NCBI RefSeq assembly: GCF_003990915.1
Contig: NZ_BHXQ01000001.1
Coordinates: 1 to 64,000 of the forward strand
Length of the DNA: 64,000 bases
Source: Chryseotalea sanaruensis
Lineage (GTDB): Bacteria > Bacteroidota > Bacteroidia > Cytophagales > Cyclobacteriaceae
Direction of reading: 5' to 3'
Below are positions 30,572 to 40,286 of this stretch, piece by piece (the stretch's first letter is position 1; each line of letters starts with the position of its first letter). Under the pieces are notes generated by a model. That model ran no database searches. It was not told the DNA's origin and saw only the letters and a program-made list of their open reading frames with translations. Both the position numbers and the translations under genes were made by a program.

Positions 30572-32698
30572 ATGAGCGAATTTTGGACACAACACAATAA
30601 ACTTACTCAGCAAATCGAGCAGAGTAACTATATTAGTCGTGATCTTAGTTGGTTGCAGTTTAATTACCGTGTGCTTGATCAGGCTAAGGATGTAAACAGA
30701 AGTATTTTCGATCGACTAAAATTTTTGTCGATAACAGCTTCCAATCTCGATGAATTTTGCACTATTCGTCTGGGCAGCTTATACAACTATATTGATTTTG
30801 GTAAAGAGCGTGTGGATTATAGTGGCTTGCGTGAGGAGACATACCGCAAGTATTTGCTTACAGAACTAAAACGCTACACGAAAGAACAGGGTGAATATTA
30901 TGTTAACGTATTAAAACCATTATTTGAGAGTAATGGATTTAGTATTTGCACATATAAAAATCTTTCTATAGAAAATGCCAGGCAGGTGGATGAATACTTT
31001 CGTAGTATAATCTTCCCTATGCTTACACCAATGGTATTTGATAATTATCACACCTTTCCGGTGCTCATGAACAATCGTTTATTGTTTGGTGTGGTAACCA
31101 AAGCGCCAACAGAAATTCAAAATCCTTTAAGAATTTCTTTTATACAGGTTCCCAATAACCTGCCACGCTTTTATGAAATTACCACTGAGCGTGGTATACA
31201 GTTTGTTCCGGTTGAAGAAATTATAAGGTATAATGTTCATCACCTTTTTAGAAATATTGAAGTTCAAAGTGTAAATCTATTTCGCATTAACCGTAATGGT
31301 GATTTCACTTTAGACGAAACAGATGAAATTGAGTCTAATTTTCTGGATGAATTAAGAACCAAGTTACGCCAGCGTAGAACGGGTAGGGTCGTGCGTATGG
31401 AAATTCAGGAAAATCCAGACCCTTGGATGCTTCGTTTGTTGAAAATTCAGTGGGATATTGATGATTATAATATTTCACAAACACCACCAGAGAGTCTTAT
31501 AGATTTTTCAGGGCTTATGCGAATTATCGGACATAAGGAATTTAAAGGCAAACGATTCCAAATTCCGGCTCCCGTTAAGCCACTTAATTTTCCAGAGCAG
31601 GGTACGGCCGATTTGTTCGATGTGTTAAAAGAAAGAGATATTCTTTTGCATCATCCTTATAATTCTATGGATCCGGTTATCGAATTAGTTGAGAAGGCGG
31701 CAGACGATCCACATACCTTATCCATTAAAATAACAATTTACCGCGTAGCCAAGGAGTCTCGCATTACTAATGCACTTTTAAAAGCAGCAGAAAATGGCAA
31801 ACACGTTTCTGTGTTGTTTGAAGTAAAGGCAAGATTTGATGAGGAGAATAATTTGCGAGAAGCACAACGATTGCAAAAGGCAGGTTGCTTCGTTATTTAT
31901 GGCGTTAATAGTCTGAAGACACACACAAAACTATTATTGATTGTGCGTAAAGACGAAGATGATAAAGTGTATCGTTACGTTCATTTATCTTCAGGTAATT
32001 ACAACGAAACAACCTCAAGGCTATACGCTGATGTTGGGTTGCTAACAACTAAGGACGTTTACGCTAATGATGTATCTGAGTTCTTTAATGTAATTACGGG
32101 CCATTCACAACCTTCTGCTTATAGAAATTTGATAACTGCACCACGCGACATGCGTATTCAGTTGTGCAATCTGGTGCGTAAGGAGGCGGAGAATGCTAAA
32201 AATGGTTTGAAGTCAGGTATTGTTATTAAGTTCAACTCTTTACAGGATAAAGAGTTGATCGATGAGCTTTACGCGGCCTCTCAGGCTGGTGTTCCAATCA
32301 AGTTGATTGTGCGAGGAATGTGTTGTCTTCGTCCGGGACGTAAAGGGCTAAGTGAAAATATTCAAGTGATTTCGATAGTAGGCGAGTATCTGGAGCACTC
32401 CAGAATCTACTATTTCCACAATGAGGGAAATCCTAAAGTTTACATTGGTAGTGCCGATGCGATGGTTCGTAGTTTTGATAGACGCATTGAATCACTTTTC
32501 ATGTTAGATGACGAGTTTTTACGCAAGCAGGCCATGAATAACCTGGCCTATAACCTTCGCGATAATGTGAATTCATACGTAATGAAAGAAGACGGAACCT
32601 ATGTTGTAAAAGCACAAAATGGAGAGGCTCCTTTTAATATCCACAAGGAGTTCTTCCATGTAACGCGGGAAATAGTGATGAGTGCTAAACTCTTCTAA
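30572..32698 (+). CDS. ppk1: Polyphosphate kinase 1
   Basis: 708 residues from the ATG at 30572; a GTG two codons upstream is less likely. The N-terminal motif ISRDLSWLQFNYRVLDQA is diagnostic. The active-site histidine lies in LKTHTKLLLIV, and a second conserved one in YLEHSRIYYFHNEG. The enzyme reversibly transfers ATP gamma-phosphate to inorganic polyphosphate. Its stop overlaps the convergent PorP/SprF stop by 3 bp (32695-32698). Confidence 0.95.
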   Translation: MSEFWTQHNKLTQQIEQSNYISRDLSWLQFNYRVLDQAKDVNRSIFDRLKFLSITASNLDEFCTIRLGSLYNYIDFGKERVDYSGLREETYRKYLLTELKRYTKEQGEYYVNVLKPLFESNGFSICTYKNLSIENARQVDEYFRSIIFPMLTPMVFDNYHTFPVLMNNRLLFGVVTKAPTEIQNPLRISFIQVPNNLPRFYEITTERGIQFVPVEEIIRYNVHHLFRNIEVQSVNLFRINRNGDFTLDETDEIESNFLDELRTKLRQRRTGRVVRMEIQENPDPWMLRLLKIQWDIDDYNISQTPPESLIDFSGLMRIIGHKEFKGKRFQIPAPVKPLNFPEQGTADLFDVLKERDILLHHPYNSMDPVIELVEKAADDPHTLSIKITIYRVAKESRITNALLKAAENGKHVSVLFEVKARFDEENNLREAQRLQKAGCFVIYGVNSLKTHTKLLLIVRKDEDDKVYRYVHLSSGNYNETTSRLYADVGLLTTKDVYANDVSEFFNVITGHSQPSAYRNLITAPRDMRIQLCNLVRKEAENAKNGLKSGIVIKFNSLQDKELIDELYAASQAGVPIKLIVRGMCCLRPGRKGLSENIQVISIVGEYLEHSRIYYFHNEGNPKVYIGSADAMVRSFDRRIESLFMLDDEFLRKQAMNNLAYNLRDNVNSYVMKEDGTYVVKAQNGEAPFNIHKEFFHVTREIVMSAKLF

Positions 32699-33633
32699 CG
32701 ATAATCGTAGAACTTAGGGCATTGTAAATTTTTGTGGACTACATTAATTCTTGCCCTGTAGTTGATCATGAACTCATGCGTGCCATTCGAAAAAATGGCT
32801 AAATCAGATTGTGTCCAGTCGTATGAATAAGCAAAGTGAAATTTCTCACTTAACTTTAGATCTATAAAGGTAATAATTGAATCACCACTTCTTAGAGATA
32901 CACCAGTGCTCAACGCATCATAAAAAATAAAGGCATTGTTGATATCTAAACTAACTGCCATACCTTCTTGCGTTCTCAATAAAATAGATGGGTTAATTTT
33001 TACATTTTTACTGGCTCCAAGTGGAAATATAGCACCGCTTCGTAAAAAGTAATACCTTCTTTCTTTGATCTCATTTAATAGCCCTTCAAAAGTGGTGGCA
33101 ACAGCGTTATTTAAAATAAATGGAACACTAAGTCCTACAAAGAAGTTTTTCCGATTGTAATAAACCCCGGCACCAAAATTTGGCTTCACCTCTCTAAGAA
33201 AAGCATTGAAGGAGGCATCATCAGGATTCTGAAGATCTAACTGACTGAAATCGGCACCCAACATATTAAATCCTGTTTGCAAGCCCATGGCAAAGGTGGA
33301 TTTGGGAAACCTGATATTATAGGAGTACATCAGGTATACGTTATCATTCTTATAGCTACCTATCTCATCATGATTAACCAGCAAACCAACGCCTATGCGA
33401 CCATTCCAAAATGATGAGTGACCACTGAATGAAACTGTTTTGGGTGCACCAGGAAAATTAACCCATTGGTTTCTATAGCTGGTGCTGGCACTGAACTGTA
33501 CGTGGTTACCAGCATACGCAGGATTGATGACCAGTTCATTGAAATAATATTGGGTAAAAACAGGATACTGCTGAGCATAAGAAGATATGCTCAACAGTAT
33601 GCCTATAAAAAATAATTTAAGTCCTTTTAACAT
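32695..33633 (-). CDS. PorP/SprF-family T9SS outer-membrane protein
   Basis: 312 residues with a signal peptide (MLKGLKLFFIGILLSISSYAQ) and the family opening QYPVFTQYYFNELVINPAYAGNHVQFSASTSYRNQW, followed by barrel strands. PorP/SprF proteins assist secretion or surface attachment of type B-signal cargo. The gene lies 9 bp downstream of the 2082-residue type B cargo gene on the same strand, reproducing the known sprB-sprF style pairing, so the two probably form an export pair. Confidence 0.92.
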   Translation of the reverse strand: MLKGLKLFFIGILLSISSYAQQYPVFTQYYFNELVINPAYAGNHVQFSASTSYRNQWVNFPGAPKTVSFSGHSSFWNGRIGVGLLVNHDEIGSYKNDNVYLMYSYNIRFPKSTFAMGLQTGFNMLGADFSQLDLQNPDDASFNAFLREVKPNFGAGVYYNRKNFFVGLSVPFILNNAVATTFEGLLNEIKERRYYFLRSGAIFPLGASKNVKINPSILLRTQEGMAVSLDINNAFIFYDALSTGVSLRSGDSIITFIDLKLSEKFHFAYSYDWTQSDLAIFSNGTHEFMINYRARINVVHKNLQCPKFYDYR

Positions 33634-33642
33634 GTCGTAAAC

Positions 33643-36600
33643 TTAGTTAACGATTTCGAGATAACCGGCTACTGGTTTTGAACCATCGCCCTTATCAATA
33701 ACGTAAAAATAAGTACCATCCGGTAAATTATTGCCCATCGGGCTTATTCCTTTATTGGATCTTCCATCAAAGTACACATCAATGTTGTCGTAACCCGGAG
33801 CTTCATACACTAAAGTACCAGCGCGGTTAAAAATTTTCACCAGGTTAGTCGGGAAGCTTTCTATACACGCAATAGCAAAGAGATCATTTTTACCATCTCC
33901 ATTTCTAGACACGCCATTGAATGGCCTGATCTCAGTGCCTACACTAACTTCTTTCTCGTTAGGACAGCCCAATGAAGATCTTACGCGTAATGTATAGACA
34001 CCCTCAGGAACGTTCATTAATACAGGTTCAGTGCTTAGTAAAGTCCCACCCTGGAACCACTCGACAGTAGATACACTTAAATCATTGGTCATGTTGAAGG
34101 CAATGAAACCATTTTCCTGATCGCAAGTTGAATTGATTACACTGAAATCAAAATCAGGTAAATCAAGATCTTCAATAATCTCCCCAATTGCCGGAGGAGA
34201 TACACAACCTGTAATCCTGCTCGTTGCAATTACCGAGTACAAGCCTCGAGGTAGTCCTGCATAGATCTCACCTGTAAAGTCAGCGGGAACACTTATGCTA
34301 TTACCATCAGACCAATCGAAAATGTAGTCACGTGTATTTCCATTAATATCAGCAGTTAAAGAACCATTACTAATTGGTGTAGGTAATGTGGCAGTAATAT
34401 CGCACTGTGTAACATTGCTAAGTACCGTTACAGTTGGCTGAGGAATAGCCACAATGTTTTGGCCTATAGTAATGTTAGCATTACCACGACAACCAGTTAC
34501 AACATGTGTTGCTTCAACAGTATAGGTTATCGCCTCCAGGCCACCAACCTGTATGCCAGTGTAGAATGATGTACCACTTACAGTATTACCAACATACCAA
34601 TTAAAGTTATATTCGGCTAGATTACCTTCAACGGTAACGTTAGCCACACCGTCAGCCTTACTTAGATCGCATACTGTTAAAGGAGCTGCTTGAACTGCAG
34701 CGATAACTGGATTTTCTCTTCCATCTTCAATAGTTACAGTTATAGGTCCAACGGTACAGAAAGCATCAGTATTATCAACTGCCTCTACAGTGTAAGTACC
34801 AATAGCAAGGTTATTTACCTCTTTTCCGGTAAAGTCAGGAGTAGCTTTTGCAAGATTCCCAATTGACCAGTTATAAGTATAATTATCGCTTCCTGCTGTA
34901 GTCACAGTAGAGAACACTGCACCGTTATCAGTAACACAGCTAGTCATAGGTGAGGCAGCAGAGGCATTCAAGCCCAAAGTCGCTACTTCTAAGGGAATTA
35001 AATACGTTTCTGATACTGAACACTGGTTGGAGTTATTCAGAATTTGAATTGTTCTTTCAATGCTGGTTTGACCAGCAGGAATAACAATACCAGATAATGT
35101 TGCTGTATTACCCACCACGGCATTAGCAATGCTATTACCCTCATGCCATGTAATGGTATAGCCGGTTGTGCTGTTACCACCAGGGTTAGTTACAAGCTCA
35201 CCAAGTTCATTTGCAGGTTGTAAGCACCGTGTTGGTGAAGTAAAATCAGTAAGGCTTACATTGACGGAACCAATGGTTTGGTCTTCTAAAACAACCTCGA
35301 ATAAATTGTTAGAACAATTGTTTACATTATTACTTATGGTTACGAAGTAAGTTCCTGCAATTTGATTAACAATAGCATTTGTAGTACCAATGGAAGTCAT
35401 TGATTGATTAAACCATTCAAAGTCATAATTGGTAAGTGGCACCACTGCACCATTTTCTCTTATCTGGTTTACTTGTGCTCCAGCATTTGTAACATCACAG
35501 CGGGTTAGTGCATCAATAGTTAAATCGGCATCACTCAATGAAATAATAGGAGGATTATTGATAAGTGTAAAAGTTGCATTAGACTGGCACTGGCTAGCAA
35601 TATTAGTTACTTGCACTGTATATTGTCCTCCATCAAGATTAAGAGCTATATTATCATTAACACCTCCTGTTGTTACAACAGCTGGTGAAGTAATGGCAGG
35701 ACCATCAAACCAGGCGAAGTTGTATAAAGCAGGATTAGCACCATCCGCAATTGCTTCAAGTTGACCATTGGGTTGCACCACACCAATACAATTTGTGTTA
35801 GGTGTAATGGCGGGGGCAGTTATAACTGGTCCGTTATCCAAAGGCAGAATTTCTGTAACTACGGGTACTGATTTACATCCGCTTAGCAGTGCATTATTTT
35901 CAATGGCAACAAGGGTATAATCACCAGGTGTAAGGTTAGTGAAGGTATAGTTTGCTGAGCCATCCCCATTTAAAGTACCGGAGGCACCCGTTACTTGTTG
36001 TAGCTGTGTTCCGGTATCATCAAGACCACTGTATAAATTAATAACATAATCATTAACATTAAAGCTAACAGGAGGGGGGCCTGGAATACTAGCTGTAGTT
36101 GGAGTTAGATTTACAACTAAACTTCCATCGTTGGCAGGAGTACAAGTAGTTACATCATTAACAGTAACCAATGTCAAAATGTGGGCATCTGCAAAAGGCA
36201 AAGCAAACACTTCTTCAGCAAAACAGCCATTATCCAAGTTTGTGGCTCTTACCCTGTAATTGGCACTTTGCAAATTAGAAGCAGTAGAAAACTGTGTTGT
36301 GTTTTCGGTGAAGAAAGCAACGGTGCTTGCATTCTTAAACCATTCTACCCTGAAACCTCCAGTATTTCCGTTCGCGCTTATCTCCACACCTAAAATTCCA
36401 TTACTAGAATTACAATCGGTTGGTAATTGCTGTACAGATGATTCTTGTTGGATATCGATTGTAGGTGTATTGTCGGCAATAGTCGCAGAGATTGGCGCGG
36501 TGGTACAGAATTTGGTTTTGTGTGTAGCCTGTACTGTATATGTTCCAATAGGCAAACCTGATAATGTATTCGTTGTTGTTGCAAAATCGGGTGTGCCATC

Positions 36601-39600
36601 AACTACATTTCCAATGTACCAAGCGAAATCATAATCCGCTGGGGTGTCCATGGTAACGCCAACGGTAATAGAACCATCAGGTGATGTACAACTGGTAAGA
36701 TCACCTACTGCGGCAAGTAAAAGGCTTGGAATTGTAACATCAACAACAATAGTTACTTTCTCAGTATCAAAACATCCGGATACAGCATCTGTAGCCTTAA
36801 CTGTGTAAGTTCCAGGCGCAAGGTTTGCAACAGAAGGTGTGCTGGCAATTAGGTTTGCAGTAGCGGTATTCTGACCTCTAAACCATTGAAAATTATAGCC
36901 AGCAGTTACACCACCAACATTAGCTGATGCAGCTCCAATAGGCTTACTACTATCGCAAGACTGCTGATCAGAAAGCTTAGTAATACTAACCGTTGGTGCA
37001 GTTGTTTGAATAATATTAACTGTTACCGGAACTGAACTACATTGACTTGTATTATTAGTTACCACTAATGTGTAATTACCTGCTGGGCGGTTAGTATAAT
37101 TACTTCCAGTAAAATCAGCAGCAGGTTTTACTGCGCTACCATTATACCATTTAAAAGTAAACCCGTTTGTTACTCCACCTACAGTAGCAGAAGCACTACC
37201 CGAATTGGCACCAGAGCAAATAATATCTTGTTTTGCAATGATGGGAACGGGTGTGTTGGTTTCATCAGGAACAGTTAGCGATTCTACAGCCTGACAACCT
37301 GAGTTTTTATCAGTAACAAGCACTGTATAAATACCTGGCAAAAGGCCAGTAACTACTTCATTAACACCAATCTTATTGGCAACTATTGATGGATCATTGC
37401 CCACAAACCATTCAAAGTTAAAATTAGCAATAAGCTCACCTGTTACAGCGGCTTCTAACTCACCATTTGGAAGGAGACAGTTTGTATATGCATTATTTAA
37501 TTGAATAGTGATTGGAATTGACCTGTCAATACGGATAACATCTACACTTGCAGTATCAGAAGAACAGTTGGCTGTTTTATGTACAGCAAAAACAGAAAAG
37601 GTTCCATTATCTAAGCCAGAGTAAATTGGTCCTGTAAAAGCAGGAGGAGCCGTAGCACTTGCGCCATTGCTCCAGAAGAAATTATAGTCAGTTGTATTCT
37701 CAACACCTCCTACAGGGACAAAAGCGCGCACCGATCCATTATCAGGAGATACACTACCCACGCATTTAATGTTATTATCAATTAGTAATGCATTAATAAC
37801 TGCTGGAAGAGGGTCAACATCAGCGGATACTATGTTGTCATAATTACATTCTAAAATAGACGTGTTGGGGAAAGAAATAGGTGAGGGCACAGTAGTTCCA
37901 CTATCGTTAATAGCAATGAATAATGTGAAGGCAGAACCATCACCTGTTACAGTTGCATTATTTACAGTAAACTGGTTTCCAGGTGTTAGGCTTCCAAGAT
38001 TTGCTGTGATTGTATTTAGCCTGATGGCTCCGGGTAGTAGCGGATCTCCTTTGTAAAAAGTAACTGGTACATTTCCGTTTACAGGTACATCCCCTAAGTT
38101 CTCAATAGCAAACGAAACCGTAAAATCAGTTTCAGGACAGGTAGGTGCATTAATTACCAAGGAGTTGTCTACATAACTTAAGTCGGGAGATGCATATTTA
38201 GGACAGCCCAGCGAATTAAGGAATGGAGATTGATTCAAGAATGTATTCAGTGGTCTGGTTGGTTGTGGATTAGCGGGATCGCAGCCGGTGAGAGAGAATA
38301 TAGTTTGTGTGCTTTGCTGTCTTCTGGGAATGGTTAAGTCATCGTTTACATTGACATTGAAGTATGCATTTTGATTCCATAATCTTCTTGCAGGCACCCA
38401 CGGTTCAAGGTCAGTTTTGTAAACACGTACATGCGAGTTTTCTGAATATGAGATATCGCAGAAATTGTCTAATGATAATTGATCATTAAAACCACAAGTA
38501 ACACATAATTCTGATTGACCGTCAGCATCTACGTCTGCCACAATAGGATAGTCTCTAGCTGTTCTTGATATACAAGGTTGTGAAGTATAGGTTGTACCAT
38601 CAACTCCGTTAATAATGTATAGATTTCGTTCATCTCGGTAAACAACTTCAGAGCTTCCATCACCATTAAAGTCGAACATAGTACAACCTGTGTAACCAGA
38701 GGTTTCTTCTGAAACTGTTTTTTTCCAAAGTAGTTCCAGGTTTTCGTCTAAAGCGTATAAGAATTTACCAGATACATAGGCAGCGTTTAACTGTCCATCT
38801 CCATCAGCATCGGCAATATTAATCCGACCAGTGCCACGATGCCATCCATTTTTGTAATACTCACCAGTAGAAAAGCCTGTACCACCGCCACAATTTTGAA
38901 TGGTGAAATTACCGGCAATAGGATCACTGAAGGTCTTAAGCGTGTTATTAGCTACATCCCAAAAAAAGACAGTTGTATTGCTGTTGTTGGAACCAGTGGA
39001 GCCAGAAGCAAGAATATCAAGGTTGCCATCAAGGTTGTAATCTGCCACGCTAGTGTGGCTACCATCGGGACTTGTTTTGAGGAAATATTCATCACGTTTT
39101 GAATGTTCAGTAATAGTGCCTGCACCAATATTTACAGTAAAAATTCTAAGGCCGGTTACCAGTTCCAGATTTTCGTCACCTACAATGTCTACAGCAATGG
39201 GGCTACCAGTTACGTCAGTAAGCCCTAAAGAGGAGTTAGCAATTAGTTCTCCAGTGTGTGCATTTAAAATAATGTCACGGAAATACATCTCCACCTGACC
39301 ATCACCATTAAAGTCGGCCAAGGCAAAAAGCCCAGGATCTGCAGAAAGTCCTGGAGAGCGCCATATTTGAGTGCTTAAATCGCAAGAATAAGCCCAAATG
39401 TATCGGGTACCACTTTGTGTACCAGTCAGAAAAATCTCCGCGCAGTTGTCGTTATCCAAGTTCCCAATAACCACTTCTCTGTCAACTGAAAATGGGAGAG
39501 AGGTATTGGAATGTTTAATGGTACCGTTGCTACCGTTTAGGATATAGACACCTTTGCTGTTTCCTTCAATATTCGTTACGACTACTTCTGGAATGCCATC

Positions 39601-39891
39601 CCGATCTAGATCACCAATAGACATCCGGTTGAGGTGGTTAGTTACTTTATTTGGCGAGGCCCAGTCCAGCGTCATTTTAAATGCCGGGAACTGAGATGGC
39701 TTGGCTTCACAAAGTGCATCGTTGCCAATATACGATCCGCTACAGGCGTTGTCGTTAGCGCATTGATTATCAAAGCAATCGATGAAACCATCATTATCAT
39801 CATCAACGCCATTATTGCAAATTTCCTGAGCATAAAGGCTTGTTGCCGCTGAACCTAGTAGAAGGGCAAACAGGAAAACAATACGTTTCAT
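33643..39891 (-). CDS. Large T9SS cargo: FG-GAP propeller, Ig-like repeats and type B sorting domain
   Basis: 2082 residues. A signal peptide (to LYAQ) leads into a Cys/Asp-rich motif (CNNGVDDDNDGFIDC). Then comes a beta-propeller-like region (about 70-500) with calcium-binding FG-GAP/VCBS repeats such as GDLDRDGIPEV, ADFNGDGQVEM and DADGDGQLNA. More than a dozen roughly 90-residue SprB-like repeats follow, each with a pattern like YTVQATHK or YTLVVTNN. The C-terminus (FNGVSRNGDGKNDLF...LPDGTYFYVIDKGDG) is the gliding-motility-type (type B) sorting domain. Predicted to be exported and held at the cell surface; adhesion or gliding is an inference. Confidence 0.92.
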   Translation of the reverse strand: MKRIVFLFALLLGSAATSLYAQEICNNGVDDDNDGFIDCFDNQCANDNACSGSYIGNDALCEAKPSQFPAFKMTLDWASPNKVTNHLNRMSIGDLDRDGIPEVVVTNIEGNSKGVYILNGSNGTIKHSNTSLPFSVDREVVIGNLDNDNCAEIFLTGTQSGTRYIWAYSCDLSTQIWRSPGLSADPGLFALADFNGDGQVEMYFRDIILNAHTGELIANSSLGLTDVTGSPIAVDIVGDENLELVTGLRIFTVNIGAGTITEHSKRDEYFLKTSPDGSHTSVADYNLDGNLDILASGSTGSNNSNTTVFFWDVANNTLKTFSDPIAGNFTIQNCGGGTGFSTGEYYKNGWHRGTGRINIADADGDGQLNAAYVSGKFLYALDENLELLWKKTVSEETSGYTGCTMFDFNGDGSSEVVYRDERNLYIINGVDGTTYTSQPCISRTARDYPIVADVDADGQSELCVTCGFNDQLSLDNFCDISYSENSHVRVYKTDLEPWVPARRLWNQNAYFNVNVNDDLTIPRRQQSTQTIFSLTGCDPANPQPTRPLNTFLNQSPFLNSLGCPKYASPDLSYVDNSLVINAPTCPETDFTVSFAIENLGDVPVNGNVPVTFYKGDPLLPGAIRLNTITANLGSLTPGNQFTVNNATVTGDGSAFTLFIAINDSGTTVPSPISFPNTSILECNYDNIVSADVDPLPAVINALLIDNNIKCVGSVSPDNGSVRAFVPVGGVENTTDYNFFWSNGASATAPPAFTGPIYSGLDNGTFSVFAVHKTANCSSDTASVDVIRIDRSIPITIQLNNAYTNCLLPNGELEAAVTGELIANFNFEWFVGNDPSIVANKIGVNEVVTGLLPGIYTVLVTDKNSGCQAVESLTVPDETNTPVPIIAKQDIICSGANSGSASATVGGVTNGFTFKWYNGSAVKPAADFTGSNYTNRPAGNYTLVVTNNTSQCSSVPVTVNIIQTTAPTVSITKLSDQQSCDSSKPIGAASANVGGVTAGYNFQWFRGQNTATANLIASTPSVANLAPGTYTVKATDAVSGCFDTEKVTIVVDVTIPSLLLAAVGDLTSCTSPDGSITVGVTMDTPADYDFAWYIGNVVDGTPDFATTTNTLSGLPIGTYTVQATHKTKFCTTAPISATIADNTPTIDIQQESSVQQLPTDCNSSNGILGVEISANGNTGGFRVEWFKNASTVAFFTENTTQFSTASNLQSANYRVRATNLDNGCFAEEVFALPFADAHILTLVTVNDVTTCTPANDGSLVVNLTPTTASIPGPPPVSFNVNDYVINLYSGLDDTGTQLQQVTGASGTLNGDGSANYTFTNLTPGDYTLVAIENNALLSGCKSVPVVTEILPLDNGPVITAPAITPNTNCIGVVQPNGQLEAIADGANPALYNFAWFDGPAITSPAVVTTGGVNDNIALNLDGGQYTVQVTNIASQCQSNATFTLINNPPIISLSDADLTIDALTRCDVTNAGAQVNQIRENGAVVPLTNYDFEWFNQSMTSIGTTNAIVNQIAGTYFVTISNNVNNCSNNLFEVVLEDQTIGSVNVSLTDFTSPTRCLQPANELGELVTNPGGNSTTGYTITWHEGNSIANAVVGNTATLSGIVIPAGQTSIERTIQILNNSNQCSVSETYLIPLEVATLGLNASAASPMTSCVTDNGAVFSTVTTAGSDNYTYNWSIGNLAKATPDFTGKEVNNLAIGTYTVEAVDNTDAFCTVGPITVTIEDGRENPVIAAVQAAPLTVCDLSKADGVANVTVEGNLAEYNFNWYVGNTVSGTSFYTGIQVGGLEAITYTVEATHVVTGCRGNANITIGQNIVAIPQPTVTVLSNVTQCDITATLPTPISNGSLTADINGNTRDYIFDWSDGNSISVPADFTGEIYAGLPRGLYSVIATSRITGCVSPPAIGEIIEDLDLPDFDFSVINSTCDQENGFIAFNMTNDLSVSTVEWFQGGTLLSTEPVLMNVPEGVYTLRVRSSLGCPNEKEVSVGTEIRPFNGVSRNGDGKNDLFAIACIESFPTNLVKIFNRAGTLVYEAPGYDNIDVYFDGRSNKGISPMGNNLPDGTYFYVIDKGDGSKPVAGYLEIVN

Positions 39892-40286
39892 AGGTTTAAG
39901 AATTTAGTAAACAAATATCTGTATCTAACTTCACTTTATAATGTGTTATACTTCAGGGTAACCACACATTGTAGGTTTTAGCGACAGTTTACACAAGCAG
40001 ACTTTGAGCGGTCAAAAATAGCGAAAGAATGTACGCTTTAACCTTTATTCCAGTTAATAATTGGAGTTGTGCGTGTTCATTAGACTTCATTTATTTTTAA
40101 ATGCAGAAGTAAGGTATTACTCAAAAAATCATCATTAGGCAGGTAAACAAAAGTAGCAGTGATGTAATAAGTCAGGTCCACAAAAGAAGCACATACATTA
40201 TCTGAAATTGTTTAAGTGATTGCATCATAAATAAGGTATACATATTATCACCTAAAGGTCTTCCAAACTTAAAGGTCTTCCAAAGT
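39892..40286. other. 395-bp intergenic region with a 15-bp direct repeat
   Basis: Located between the cargo gene start and the second PorP/SprF gene stop, both on the minus strand, so it carries the cargo promoter. I see no convincing TAnnTTTG box. The one clear structure is the direct repeat TAAAGGTCTTCCAAA at 40253-40267 and 40270-40284, close to the PorP/SprF stop codon. Confidence 0.7.
40253..40284. repeat. Perfect 15-bp direct repeat, 2-bp spacer
   Basis: TAAAGGTCTTCCAAA occurs twice in tandem with period 17. It lies just beyond the stop of the PorP/SprF-SPOR gene. Confidence 0.9.
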
